Source of the DNA: a virus
Reading direction: 5' to 3' (one strand)
Virus record (IMG/VR): IMGVR_UViG_3300021963_000023
Coordinates: 62,001-126,000 of that record
Length of the DNA: 64,000 bases
The position numbers were made by a program, and so were the translations under genes. Under the pieces are notes generated by a model. That model made no database searches. It saw only the letters and a list, made by a program, of their open reading frames with translations, and was not told where the DNA came from. Shown here one piece after another: positions 50,550 through 61,500 of this stretch (within the stretch, counting starts at the first letter, position 1; each line of letters opens with the position of its first letter).

Positions 50550-51290
50550 ATGGATAATATAAACCCAATGGTTGCATATGATGTGGTATCCTTACCATCT
50601 CAAGGTGTACACTATTCCAACGGAAAGAAAACATTAAGAGTAGCTTATCTAACGGCTGCAGATGAAAATATTCTAATGTCCCCCAATTTAATACAATCCG
50701 AAACGGTTGTTGATGAATTATTAAAAAGAAAAATATTGGATAAAGACCTTAGTTATGAGGATCTTGTTGAGGAAGATAAACAAGCTATTTTAATATTTTT
50801 AAGAAATACAGCATTTGGTACAGAATATACATTAACATTAACCGATCCAGCAACTAAGAAATCTTTTGAGGGAATACTAGATTTATCTGTATTAAAGGTT
50901 AAAGATTTTAAATTAGTTGCTGATTCAAATGGCGAATATTCATACATATTACCAATGTCTAAGAAAAATATAACATTTAACTTCTTAACAAACACACAAG
51001 AAAAAGAATTACAGAACATTAAAGAATCAAGTGGATCATCGGTTTCTCCAGTTAATACTAAAAAACTTGAGATGATGATTAAATCTATTGATGGTCAACG
51101 AGATCAAATGGCAATATATCAATTTATTCAAAATCTACCAATCAAAGATTCACAAGATTTTAAAAAATTCGTATCAGAAAATAAACCAGGTTTAGACCTA
51201 ATAGTTGATGTAATCGCCCCGTCAGGAGAAAAAGTCCCAGTTTTGGTTGACTTTGGGGTGGAGTTTTTTCGTCCCTTCTACGGAATATAA
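50550..51290 (+). CDS. gp26: gp26-type tail chaperone/baseplate protein (zero-frame)
   Basis: A 246-residue product of the T4-baseplate family (gp26 type). Features are VSLPSQGVHYSNGKKTLRVA near 13-32, DENILMSPNLIQSETVVDEL near 38-57, and DFGVEFFRPFYGI at the C-terminus. Proteins of this family in many phages sit between tube and tape measure, where tail assembly chaperones belong. No octamer is found upstream. Ribosomes probably shift +1 at CCC (51273-51275), giving a 287-residue long form; this entry is the unshifted product ending at TAA 51288-51290. Confidence 0.8.
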   Translation: MDNINPMVAYDVVSLPSQGVHYSNGKKTLRVAYLTAADENILMSPNLIQSETVVDELLKRKILDKDLSYEDLVEEDKQAILIFLRNTAFGTEYTLTLTDPATKKSFEGILDLSVLKVKDFKLVADSNGEYSYILPMSKKNITFNFLTNTQEKELQNIKESSGSSVSPVNTKKLEMMIKSIDGQRDQMAIYQFIQNLPIKDSQDFKKFVSENKPGLDLIVDVIAPSGEKVPVLVDFGVEFFRPFYGI

Positions 51291-51414
51291 GAAAAACCAA
51301 ATACAGATTATTTTATTTCTTTTAACAAAGGGATTTACTTATCAAGACATATTAATATTACCAATACACGAAAGAAGTAATATCATTGGCGCTTTATTAG
51401 AAAATAACGGATAA
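51277..51414 (+). CDS. +1 frameshift extension of the gp26-type gene
   Basis: Forty-five codons in the +1 frame continue past the zero-frame stop and end at TAA 51412-51414, 15 nt before the tape measure ATG. The peptide, STEYKKNQIQIILFLLTKGF then TYQDILILPIHERSNIIGAL, resembles the short chaperone partner proteins found after gp26-type genes in T4-like phages ('F-x-Y-x-(D/E)-(I/V)-(L/M)-x-(L/M)P-(I/V)-x-x-R'). The frame has no ATG. It can be reached by slippage of the P-site tRNA from CCC to CCT at 51273-51276, a known +1 site in tail chaperone genes. The fused protein would have 242 + 45 residues. Confidence 0.65.
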   Translation, partial: STEYKKNQIQIILFLLTKGFTYQDILILPIHERSNIIGALLENNG

Positions 51415-51417
51415 AAC

Positions 51418-51425
51418 TATTTATA
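51418..51425 (+). promoter_or_regulatory. TATTTATA late-promoter candidate (tape measure)
   Basis: An exact octamer in AACTATTTATATAATATGG, 4 nt before the tape measure ATG at 51430. Confidence 0.6.
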
Positions 51426-51429
51426 TAAT

Positions 51430-53376
51430 ATGGCAGATAATAGAGAAGATTTTTTAAAATTTTTAAAAAGCTTAGGTATTGATGATTCAGATGCAAAAGC
51501 TGGTGCGGATAGGTATCAAAAATCTATCGACGAATTAGCATCAAAAGCATCTAGAGCATCAAGAACATCAACCACTAGTGGTACAGGTAGTGTTATTAAC
51601 GCACTAGGCGCTGGATTTATCGATCAACAGGTAAACACTTTAGGTAGAATTAGTACAAGTACAGGTAAAGCAATACTTGAAGGTATTAATAAAAGTGCCT
51701 CATTTAATCCAGTAACAATTATAAAGGGTGTATTAGATGGTGCATTAAAGGGTGGTGAAGCCATACTTGGGGATTTAGCTGAATTAGACAAAGAATTACT
51801 AGAACGAGTTAGAGGTGCAGGAGGATATGTAGGGGATGCTGCAACAGACATGATGAGATCAGTTAGGGTTGCTATGATTGCAGCGCAAGAAGCTGGTGCA
51901 TCTACAGATGATACATTAGGTGCTGTAAAAAGCCTAATGGAAAACTCTGAAAGAATGTCTATCTATGCAGAAAAAACAATTTCAGATGGAATGCTAGCTT
52001 CCGTTGCTTTTACCAAAAATGCTAGAACAATATTAGAAAATGCTGAAAACTTTAGAAACGTTGGTATAGGTTTAGATGATGCATCTAAATCAATTACCGC
52101 CATAGGTATGGATTCGGTAAAGTTAGGTTTAAATGCTAAAGCAACTTCTGAAACATTAATTAAAAATTTAGGTAGCTTAAATGCATATGGATTCCAAAAC
52201 GGAATTAAAGGTTTAGGTAAAATGGTCCAAGAGGCACAATCACTTAAAATCAATATGGATGATGTGCTAAAGGTTGCTGATAAATTATATGATCCAGAAA
52301 GTGCAATTAACCTTGCTGCAAATCTACAAGTTGTTGGAGGTGCGTTTGGTGATTTAAACGATCCAATTAAATTAATGTATGATGCAACAAATAATGTTGA
52401 ATCATTACAAACAAGTATTATTGGCGCTGCTAGAAGTTTAGCAACATATAATGTTGAACAAGGTAGGTTTGAAGTAACAGGAGTCAATTTAAGACGTGCT
52501 AAAGCTATGTCTGATGCTTTAGGTATATCAATGGGTGAATTAACTAATATGGCTGTTAAAGGGGCTGCTAAGTTCGAAGCGATGAGCCAATTAGACATAT
52601 TCCCATCTTTAAATGATGAACAAAAAGAGTTTGTTTCAAATTTAGCAACAATGAAAGATGGTAAAGTTGGTTTTGATATTCCTAAAAGTATGGTCGAAAG
52701 ACTTGGTTTAGATAATGTTAAAGATGGTTTCGTTGGATTAAGTGATTTATCAGATAAACAAATTGTGCAACTACAAGCGATGCAAAAAAGTGCAGCAGAT
52801 GAAAAACCAATAGACATCGCAAGAAATCAATTTAATGAAACAACAAAAATATTAAATGTTGCAACAGCAATTTACTTAAGGATGATGGATGATGGAAGAA
52901 AGGGACCAATAGGTCAAACAGCATCAAAAGGTATGGAAGCGGCAGCTAATTTTATGCAAAAAACATTTAACCCATCTGAAGATAGTACTGGAGAAACAGT
53001 TAAAAAATTAGCTGGCGCAGCTATAGATGCTGGTGGTGAGGCAATGTCTGCAGTTGCTGATTATATGAAAAATTTAAGTCCAGAGATGATGGAAACACTT
53101 GGTTTACTTAAGAAAAAACTTAGTGAAGCAACAAAAGATATAAATGTTGAAGATATTAAAAATAAAGCAGGAGAAATGCTTGAAAAAGGCGGCGAGAAAG
53201 CAAAAGAAGCATATGATGAAATTAAAAAATTCTTTGGGGAACTTACTGTAAAGGTTGATATTAATAGTAATAGCCCAGAATTAGCCGGTATTGTTGTTAA
53301 TGAAATATCTAGAAATCCACAATTAAGAGCTGATCTCGCATCGAACATAGTTAAGAACACTAAAAACTACACATAA
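51430..53376 (+). CDS. Tape measure-like protein
   Basis: A 648-residue, mostly helical, Ala/Gly/Lys-rich protein. A hydrophobic region near 90-120 (FNPVTIIKGVLDGALKGGEA) and a long central helical domain (about 150-430) are seen. An amphipathic C-terminal section (KKKLSEATKDINVEDIKNKA) precedes a final TVKVDINSNSPELAG strand. Position after the tube and chaperone genes and size close to T4 gp29 (590) support a tape measure that sets tail length. T4 gp29 similarity itself is not visible by eye. Confidence 0.7.
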   Translation: MADNREDFLKFLKSLGIDDSDAKAGADRYQKSIDELASKASRASRTSTTSGTGSVINALGAGFIDQQVNTLGRISTSTGKAILEGINKSASFNPVTIIKGVLDGALKGGEAILGDLAELDKELLERVRGAGGYVGDAATDMMRSVRVAMIAAQEAGASTDDTLGAVKSLMENSERMSIYAEKTISDGMLASVAFTKNARTILENAENFRNVGIGLDDASKSITAIGMDSVKLGLNAKATSETLIKNLGSLNAYGFQNGIKGLGKMVQEAQSLKINMDDVLKVADKLYDPESAINLAANLQVVGGAFGDLNDPIKLMYDATNNVESLQTSIIGAARSLATYNVEQGRFEVTGVNLRRAKAMSDALGISMGELTNMAVKGAAKFEAMSQLDIFPSLNDEQKEFVSNLATMKDGKVGFDIPKSMVERLGLDNVKDGFVGLSDLSDKQIVQLQAMQKSAADEKPIDIARNQFNETTKILNVATAIYLRMMDDGRKGPIGQTASKGMEAAANFMQKTFNPSEDSTGETVKKLAGAAIDAGGEAMSAVADYMKNLSPEMMETLGLLKKKLSEATKDINVEDIKNKAGEMLEKGGEKAKEAYDEIKKFFGELTVKVDINSNSPELAGIVVNEISRNPQLRADLASNIVKNTKNYT

Positions 53377-53393
53377 TAAAACAATTAATTATC

Positions 53394-53401
53394 TATTTAT
53401 T
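53394..53401 (+). promoter_or_regulatory. TATTTATT late-promoter candidate
   Basis: A one-base variant of the octamer, 14 nt before the ATG at 53416. Confidence 0.5.
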
Positions 53402-53415
53402 AGATAAAAGAATAG

Positions 53416-56400
53416 ATGCCAAGTTACTTAGATTTTGATGCTACAAAAAGGTTTAGAGATGAGTTATTATCAAAGACCTTAAATGCTCCTAATGGTCCTC
53501 AGACTTTTAGTAGTAGTAACTATCCTATTCAAAAAACAAACAGTTTTCCAAACAAAGATCAGGGTGATGTAATATTAAACCAACAAACATCTAGAGACGC
53601 ACAAATAATATCTACTGGAACAAGTAATAGATTTGCACCAGAAAATGGTGATTATGTTGTTGTTGAGGATGTAAGAAATATTACATCAATAGACAATGTT
53701 GGTATATATCCATATTTTCCAATTAATAGTGGTATTTTAGGTAGAGGGTTAATAGGGGCATTAGATTCTAAAAACTATGAGTTTGAATCTAAATTAGCAA
53801 AGTTTGCTAACTATCATATATCTGAAAGTCCAGATGGGCCTGTTCAAGCAAGAATTAGACAAAATTTACAAACAGCAACACTTGGTAGAGTTAGAGCACT
53901 TGATGCTTTAAATGGTAATTTATCTACAGCTATTAATTTAGTTACAGGTAAAGAAAAGTTAATTGAAAGAAATTATAAAATAACTGTAGCCAAAACACTA
54001 CCCGGAAAACTTATTGATTTTGTTCAAACAGTTGCAGGTGTCGAGTTTCCATTTTCAGAAATTCCTGGTGACTACTTAACCAACCCAGCTAATCCTGTTA
54101 TTAATAGACCAGTTCCACAAAGTGAGTTTGGTAAAATATTTCAAGATGCAACAGGTGTTCTAGGTTCTTTATTAGGAATTCAAAGAAGACCAAAAGCTAG
54201 TAGAAAACCATCAGACTTAATGCTTGAATATTTAAGTGATGGTCAAAAGGGTGTGTTATATGATAATTTATCCTTTTCAACATACGCGCCAAATTATACA
54301 ACAACAGCTAGATCACAAAATTCTAGTAAATTATTTAATTTTGTAGATAAGATTGCTGCTGGTATTAATAAAGTTATAGGTAGAGAAGCGCCAGCAGGTA
54401 AAGCTTATATTGGTGATGATAGAGGTAATGATGTAAAAAATGTTATCGCTGATTTTAACGATAATAAAACAAGAAGTCCATATTATCTATCATTAATGTT
54501 TGACGAGACAGCAACAAAACTGTTTCATAGCGAAAGGAATATTTCAGAGAGAGGCCCAATACCTGGTAAATTAACATGGTATAGCCCAAATAGTAAAAAT
54601 AAATTAGGTGTTCACAATTTAGAATATCAAAGTGAGAGTTCTGTATTTGAAGAAACCTTATCAACAAAATATGCATTTAGAGATGATTCTATTTTAGGTA
54701 AAACACAAGAGTTATTAAATTCATTACCTAAAGATGGTGGTCTATCAAGATCACACGTTGCTAATGTTATTGATCAAACAAGTAGAATATTCAGAGAGGG
54801 TGATACATTATTATCTAGAGGCTCTGCAATTAAATATATTGATAAAGCAACGGGTAAACAAGACGGTACAGAATATTGTAGAGTATGGACAAAAGATAGA
54901 TCATACATGAACTATTCTGATACTATGAAAAGAACTGGGTTGATTAGAAAAGTTGAAGATAGTGTTTTATCAACACCGTGGAACTTGAATATTGCACCAA
55001 TGTCAAATGGTAATGGTTCATTTGATAAAAGTTCAACCAACATTGATGCTGTTGCTGGTAAAGTAAAAAAATATATGTTTTCACTTGAAAATTTATCATG
55101 GAAAACATCAAACAAATTTGGTTACACATATAATGATCTACCATATTGTGAAAGAGGTCCGAATGGTGGACGTGTTATGTGGTTCCCACCATATGACTTA
55201 AAAGTAAATGAAACAAATAGTGCTAGCTGGGATAAGAATAATTTCTTAGGAAGACCAGAACCAATTTATACATATCAAAATACAGAAAGAAGCGGAACCG
55301 TTTCATTTAAAGTTATTGTTGATCACCCAAGTATTTTAAATTTATTAATAAAAGAAATAAGTGACGAACAAGCAGAAGAATATTTAAATTCAGTTTTTGC
55401 TGGTTGTCAAGATATTGATTTTTATACATTAGTTAGAAAATATACAACATTAGATAGATCTGATTTAGAATTAATACAAGCATATCTTGAATATTATAGG
55501 GATGGTAAAACTGTTGATATATCAGATTCACTTGAATTTATAAATATTGCTGGCGAATCAACGGTAACCCCTGAAACAACAACAGGCGGATCTGAAGCAA
55601 GCAGCGTGCTTGGTACAGCAACAAATTATACTGGGTTTCTATTTTTTCCAAACGATTATCCAAAACCACAAAACGATATATATTCCAACCAAGATTATGG
55701 CCAAATTTATTCTGGTTACACAACAGCAGATAAAAAAGCATTATTCAACACAACCCTTAATACTGAACTAACTAAAATATTAACTGTTAACACACCAAAT
55801 AATAAATCGGATGTAAAAACAATATATGGTAGTGAAACACCAACAGAAACAACATCCGCTTTAGTTACAAGAACTCAAGGTCAAATAACATCTGCGTTTC
55901 AAAAGTTAGAAGGTAATTATACTTCTTTAACAGACACATTAAATGCAATAAAAGCCGAGTTAGTAAAAAATAGTTTAAAAAGTATTGAAATTGATTTAGA
56001 ATCATCTACATCATTTGTTGCGGATGAAAAATACAACATTAAATTATCATATAGAAGATCTGATAGTATTGTAAAACACATTATAAAAACATTATCAAAA
56101 AATAATGATATACCATCAACCCTTTCCAAATATTGGAAAAAAACTATAAGTGAATTAGACTCAAATCCGGGAGAAGTTAAAGATAGTAAAACATTAAACC
56201 TAAAAGATTTAGGTTATGGTGATGATGTAAATGGTGATATCATTATTAATTTTACAAACAAAGGAGAAAATGCAACTAGATCTGGTCCAGAAGGATATGA
56301 TTGTCATAAACAAGAAATAAAAAATACTGGCGGTTTAAAAGAATACGCACCGGTAACATTTTATTGTAGATCAGTTGAAGTCAAAATAAATGCTTACCCT

Positions 56401-58191
56401 AAAGAAACACAAATACCAGCTAAACCTGGTACCGTTATTCCAGGTAAAACAGAATATGGTTCAGGAAAAACTGAGATTAAAAAAACCGAAATTAAAACAA
56501 ACAGAAAACCACCATTGGATGTTGTTAAGAAATTAATAATGAAGACATTGTCTGAGTGTTTTTATTTTAAAAAATTAGAAGAAACTGACCCAGTTGTTTT
56601 CAATTCACTTAAACAGAAATTTAGATATTTTCACCCAGCGTTTCACTCAATGACACCAGAAGGATTAAATGCTAGATTAACATTCTTACAGCAATGTATA
56701 AGACCTGGTGATACAATACCAATTAAAGGATTAAGTGTTGATAGTGATTCAAATATTGTTGATGCCAGAAATACAACATTTGGACCTCCACCTGTTTGTG
56801 TTTTAAGAATCGGCGATTTTTATCATTCAAAAATAGTAATTACAAATCTTAATATAACATTTGAAAATTCAACTTGGGATTTAAACCCTGAAGGTATTGG
56901 TGTACAACCAATGATTGCTGATGTTACATTACAAATAAATTTTATTGGTGGTCAAGGTATTAAAGAACCAGTTGCAAAATTACAAAATGCATTAAGTTCT
57001 AACTTCTATGCAAATACAGAAATTTATGACTATAGAGCGGATTCAACCGTAAATAAAGATGATTTAAAAAACTTTAATATTGATTTCTTAGAAAAATTAG
57101 TAGGTAAAGTTAAAACACCAGATATAGCCGGTATTGATACATCACAAAATCCTAAGAAAGAGGGAAAATATATTGGTACCTTAACAACAACACAAATGAG
57201 TTACCAGCAAAATAGAGATGATTTATTAGCTGCAACAAATGAGTATTTTGATAAATTTAAAGACACATATAATAAATTATTAAAAACTTATGGTAATGAA
57301 ATTCTACCGTTATTTATATCACCAACATATAGAACAACAAATCAATTAGATGTTCAGAATACTATTAGTACAACAACTCAGATAACATTATTAGGTAACT
57401 ATAAGAAGACAAGAGATTTTACAAATCTATATGGTAGATTAGAAACAAAACTTTTAGAAAAAGTTTCAGCATCTGACCATAATATTGTATTAGACTTTGA
57501 TATGGATTTGGGTTCAACAAAATACGAGAGATCTAGAGCTATTATTGATCCTTATATTAAAAACACAGTAACCGAATTTTTAAACAGTATCAAGGATGAA
57601 CAAATGATAAAAGAACTTGAGACTAATAGAAATAAATTTATTGAGTTTATTGATGGGTTTAATTTTATCATGGAAACTAATGGTAAAGACGCTAGAATAG
57701 ATAAAGAAACAACAACGGTTGTTAGCTTAACGGATTTTAACGTTCAAAAATTATATGAGCAATATGATGAAGTGGTAAACCTTGTAAAAGACAAGCATTC
57801 AATGTTTACTGCTGAGTTAAATACATCAATTGACTTTGCTGATCCATCATTTACAGACGATCTTTACAAACAACTATTGGCGTTTATAATTAAAAATAAC
57901 GTTGATAAAATTTTAAAAGAATACGAGAATTCACCAGATAATAAATTATTTGATAAAAATGCTATTAACAAAATAGAAAGAAGATTAAATAAGTTTATTA
58001 AAAAAGCATTAGACATTGACGAGAAGAAATTTAAATATAAAAAGGTACAGAATAAAAAAGAATTTAAACCATACGCGGTTACAATTACTGGATCAATAAC
58101 AGGCCCACAACAAGAAAAATTGAACAACGTACATGGTTTAAAAGATAATTCAACAGAATCAAAGTTAAACTTTTCTAAAGTTATTAAATAA
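53416..58191 (+). CDS. Giant baseplate/tail protein with OmpA-like module
   Basis: A 1,591-residue protein. The N-terminus is disordered and beta-rich; a conserved-looking block near 555-700 includes YMFSLENLSWKTSNKFGYTY and GRVMWFPPYDLKVNE, typical of large phage baseplate proteins. Near 853-900, KSIEIDLESSTSFVADEKYN followed by IKLSYRRSDSIVKHII matches the peptidoglycan-binding OmpA C-terminal pattern ('N-x-x-LS-x-x-R-x-x-x-V'). The last 450 residues are helical and Lys-rich. It follows the tape measure and precedes gp53-like, so it is probably a hub or wedge protein with envelope-binding capacity. Confidence 0.6.
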   Translation: MPSYLDFDATKRFRDELLSKTLNAPNGPQTFSSSNYPIQKTNSFPNKDQGDVILNQQTSRDAQIISTGTSNRFAPENGDYVVVEDVRNITSIDNVGIYPYFPINSGILGRGLIGALDSKNYEFESKLAKFANYHISESPDGPVQARIRQNLQTATLGRVRALDALNGNLSTAINLVTGKEKLIERNYKITVAKTLPGKLIDFVQTVAGVEFPFSEIPGDYLTNPANPVINRPVPQSEFGKIFQDATGVLGSLLGIQRRPKASRKPSDLMLEYLSDGQKGVLYDNLSFSTYAPNYTTTARSQNSSKLFNFVDKIAAGINKVIGREAPAGKAYIGDDRGNDVKNVIADFNDNKTRSPYYLSLMFDETATKLFHSERNISERGPIPGKLTWYSPNSKNKLGVHNLEYQSESSVFEETLSTKYAFRDDSILGKTQELLNSLPKDGGLSRSHVANVIDQTSRIFREGDTLLSRGSAIKYIDKATGKQDGTEYCRVWTKDRSYMNYSDTMKRTGLIRKVEDSVLSTPWNLNIAPMSNGNGSFDKSSTNIDAVAGKVKKYMFSLENLSWKTSNKFGYTYNDLPYCERGPNGGRVMWFPPYDLKVNETNSASWDKNNFLGRPEPIYTYQNTERSGTVSFKVIVDHPSILNLLIKEISDEQAEEYLNSVFAGCQDIDFYTLVRKYTTLDRSDLELIQAYLEYYRDGKTVDISDSLEFINIAGESTVTPETTTGGSEASSVLGTATNYTGFLFFPNDYPKPQNDIYSNQDYGQIYSGYTTADKKALFNTTLNTELTKILTVNTPNNKSDVKTIYGSETPTETTSALVTRTQGQITSAFQKLEGNYTSLTDTLNAIKAELVKNSLKSIEIDLESSTSFVADEKYNIKLSYRRSDSIVKHIIKTLSKNNDIPSTLSKYWKKTISELDSNPGEVKDSKTLNLKDLGYGDDVNGDIIINFTNKGENATRSGPEGYDCHKQEIKNTGGLKEYAPVTFYCRSVEVKINAYPKETQIPAKPGTVIPGKTEYGSGKTEIKKTEIKTNRKPPLDVVKKLIMKTLSECFYFKKLEETDPVVFNSLKQKFRYFHPAFHSMTPEGLNARLTFLQQCIRPGDTIPIKGLSVDSDSNIVDARNTTFGPPPVCVLRIGDFYHSKIVITNLNITFENSTWDLNPEGIGVQPMIADVTLQINFIGGQGIKEPVAKLQNALSSNFYANTEIYDYRADSTVNKDDLKNFNIDFLEKLVGKVKTPDIAGIDTSQNPKKEGKYIGTLTTTQMSYQQNRDDLLAATNEYFDKFKDTYNKLLKTYGNEILPLFISPTYRTTNQLDVQNTISTTTQITLLGNYKKTRDFTNLYGRLETKLLEKVSASDHNIVLDFDMDLGSTKYERSRAIIDPYIKNTVTEFLNSIKDEQMIKELETNRNKFIEFIDGFNFIMETNGKDARIDKETTTVVSLTDFNVQKLYEQYDEVVNLVKDKHSMFTAELNTSIDFADPSFTDDLYKQLLAFIIKNNVDKILKEYENSPDNKLFDKNAINKIERRLNKFIKKALDIDEKKFKYKKVQNKKEFKPYAVTITGSITGPQQEKLNNVHGLKDNSTESKLNFSKVIK

Positions 58192-58511
58192 TGAATCAAT
58201 ATTTTAACAGATATGAGTATTTCCTAGAGGATGGTGAATTTAAAATTGTACCAGGAATTGAAATACCACCTAAATCAACTGACAAGTACGTAAAGTATAT
58301 AAAGGGTAAAGATAGGTTGGATAAGATGTCTCAAGAGTATTATAGCACCCCACTTTTTGGTTGGTTAATTCTACTATCCAACCCTAAGGTAGGTTCAATT
58401 GAGTTTGAAATACCTGATAATTCAATTATTAGAATACCATTTCCACTTATTAATTCTTTACAAGAATACAAAAAGAACGTAGAATTGTATAAACTATATT
58501 ATGGGGAATAA
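58191..58511 (+). CDS. gp53: Baseplate wedge protein (gp53-like, LysM-type)
   Basis: A 106-residue protein with a LysM-like core: KGKDRLDKMSQEYYSTPLFG near 37-56, then WLILLSNPKVGSIEFEIPDN and IIRIPFPL. This is the 'D-x-LD-x-(I/M)-(A/S)-x-x-YY-x-x-P-x-x-(W/G)W-x-I' pattern of gp53-type wedge proteins. The length is shorter than T4 gp53 (196), so it is a minimal form. Its ATG follows the giant gene's TAA with overlap (TAATG) and its end overlaps the next gene by 11 bases. Confidence 0.7.
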   Translation: MNQYFNRYEYFLEDGEFKIVPGIEIPPKSTDKYVKYIKGKDRLDKMSQEYYSTPLFGWLILLSNPKVGSIEFEIPDNSIIRIPFPLINSLQEYKKNVELYKLYYGE

Positions 58512-61500
58512 CAAATTAAATCAAAATGAAAACATACTAGTAGTAGTCGATCAGCAAAACATTGTACATATCGATCCTAATACTGTTATAGATCAAGATG
58601 GTCAACTACAAAGTAGATTGGTTGATCATGAGAATCTAGTAATGTATGTTAACCTAGAAGCTGATTTGGTACCCAGAAGTGTTTTTTACTCGGATTCAGA
58701 AAAAAGCACATTAACATCATTAGCATCAGGTAGATTTAACATGATGCGAAATCAAGGAGATAAGAATGAGTTTGAAAATAACTTTGATACCAATTGGACA
58801 GAGACATTTGTACCAGAAGCAATACTAAGTACTAATGTTAATGAACCAAAAACTTATGACCCTACAGCACAAACATTTGGTATAGAAAGTATTAATATAG
58901 TTGTTAAAGGAGCAAATAGCATACCACAAGTATCAATTAATTTTATTGATGTTAGAGGTAAAACATTATTTGATTCACCTAAAAACTCACCATATAAAGC
59001 GTTTTTTCATCAACCCTGGCCAATATTTTATCTAACTGTTAAAGGGTATTATGGTAAAGCCATTAGATATAGAATCCAACTCGTAGATTTTAAAACCAAA
59101 TTTAATGGTAATACTGGTAACTTTGAGATATCAACAAAATTTGTTGGGTCAACGTATGCTTTTTTAAATGATATTTTACTTCAAAATATTGTTAATGCAC
59201 CATACATGTATATGGTAGAATCTAGCGAACCATATAAAACTAATCCAAAGACTGGATTCATCGAAAAGAAAATATCAAAAACAACAAAGGGATTTTCAAT
59301 TTTAAAATCAGTTTATTCTGATTATAAAGCTAAGGGATATATTCCTAAAGACTTTCCGGTAAAAACGCTTAGAGAACTTTTAATGACCGCAACGGGATTA
59401 GAAAGTATTATTGAAAACGCACTTTTTAGTGAAACTGTTAGTCCTAATGTTTTAAGTGATGTTTCAGAATTTGATAAGATTCTAGGGAATCTAGAGAAAA
59501 CAGTTATTTCATGGAGCAATAGATTTTTAAATTCTACCGATATTGTTAAAGAAGATGGGGACGTAATTTATTACGCTTTAAATAAAGCCACAAATGATAG
59601 AACACAAACATCAAGTGGACCTATTAGCGGCGATATAATAAGTGGTACAACCAACAACTTATCACTTAAAAGTAGAATAGACAAATATATTATTGATTTA
59701 GAAAACAATTCTGCGTTTGGTAAAAAAATAGAAAACAAACAGAAAATTAAAACTAAAACAATATCATTAGATTCAATAAGAAATATTGGTGATTTTTTTG
59801 TTTTTAATAATGGTAAGTACGGCGTTGCAAACGAAAAACTAGTTGAAAGAATTAAAAAAATTCAAAACGAATTTATTACCAGTAGAGATTCAGTTGAAAC
59901 AGATGTTGAAAAAGCAATAAATGAAGTTGTTAAAGATAATAAAAAAGGTGGTTTTGGATTTGAACCAACCATTAGGAATATATTTGCTGTTATTTTAGCA
60001 AATGCTGACACATATGTTCGTTTAATGAAAGATGTTCATAGAAAAGCGATACAAAGATCTGATTTTAGAAAAAAAGAAATTGTGGGGATTAGTGATAATA
60101 AAGATGAAGTGATATATCCTTGGCCCGAAGTTAGAAAGAAAGGGAATAAAGAGCAATATGCATTTTATTATCCAGCAGATAGTCAAGTTGTTGAATCAAC
60201 AAAAGGTAAAAACTTTTCACTATGGCCTGAGGTTGAATTTGTAGAAACATATAATAGTGTTGCAACAAAAAGAGTGGATAGTGAAAGTGGTAAAGAAATT
60301 TTTCCATCTGACCTTATGTTTGTTTTTGATGGTAAAGATGAGTTAAGAGAAATTAAAAATGTAAGTACATTCTTTAAAACAGAAGATAAATACCCATATA
60401 CAGACAAATCAATAGCTTCAATTTTATATGAAATTTCTGAAAGGGCACAATATATAACATCATATAATAATTTTTCAGCAGAAAATGGATTAAATGAAAT
60501 TTGTGCAAATGAATTTGAAACGCTAAGTAGCGCGATAGATGGTGATATTGATATTAGGGAGGTTTTAAATCAACTAATTACAAGTCAACAGACACTAATC
60601 GACTATATGTCAAAATATTCAAAAAACGAAAGGTATCCATATTTTCAAGATAGACTACCAACAGTTGATTACATAAAAGAACTTGTAGATAGGGATTTTA
60701 ATATTATTGAATATAATGATGTTAAAACAACGGATGTTACAGATAAAGAATTACCAAGATTGCAGGCTTATATCGACAACTATGTTATTGATCCATACCG
60801 ATTAAAAGAATTTCCATTTAATTCTGATCTATATCAATCATATATTGGCAATAAGGTATTAGCAGAAAACGATTATAAATATTATAACATTTTTAAGGTA
60901 AATCAGGATGATAATTTTATCAGTTCACCAATTAATTCAAAATCTTGGGTTCTAAGTGCATACACTGAAAATATTTTTAATCAAAAAATAACACTTAGTG
61001 GACAAACAAGAAATTTACTTAACACACCATATTTTCATAAACAACTTTATAACGATTTTTTCAAAGGCGGCGTTTCAGAAAGATATGTTGGTTCGGCTTA
61101 TCTATTATTAAATTCATTACCATATAAAGATTTAGATGATATTATTGAATTTAATGAAAGTAAAATATTAATGTCATCTTTATTTAAAGAGGTTGCGGCC
61201 GCTCACTACGTTCCATATTATTTAATGTTAAAATGGGGATCAATTTATCATAGATATAAAAAGTATCTTAAAGAAAACGTTGACATATTAAGTGGTGTTA
61301 CTGTTTCTATAAATGGTTCTACCTTTTTTGATAACGGAACAAACGTATCTTTCAATCTTAGTGGGTTAACACCATCAATGAGTGCTGTAACGTATTCATC
61401 CAATTCATATGTTGGAGTTTACCCATACTATCATGGTATATTTCATCAAGTAGTTAATGGCTATAGTTTTTATAATCCATCTGGGTTTACAAAAACAAGT

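Noticed and set aside
51963-52817. 284-codon antisense frame in the tape measure gene
   Set aside because: Composition is hydrophobic shadow sequence; there is no promoter or overlap logic, and the plus-strand gene is well supported.
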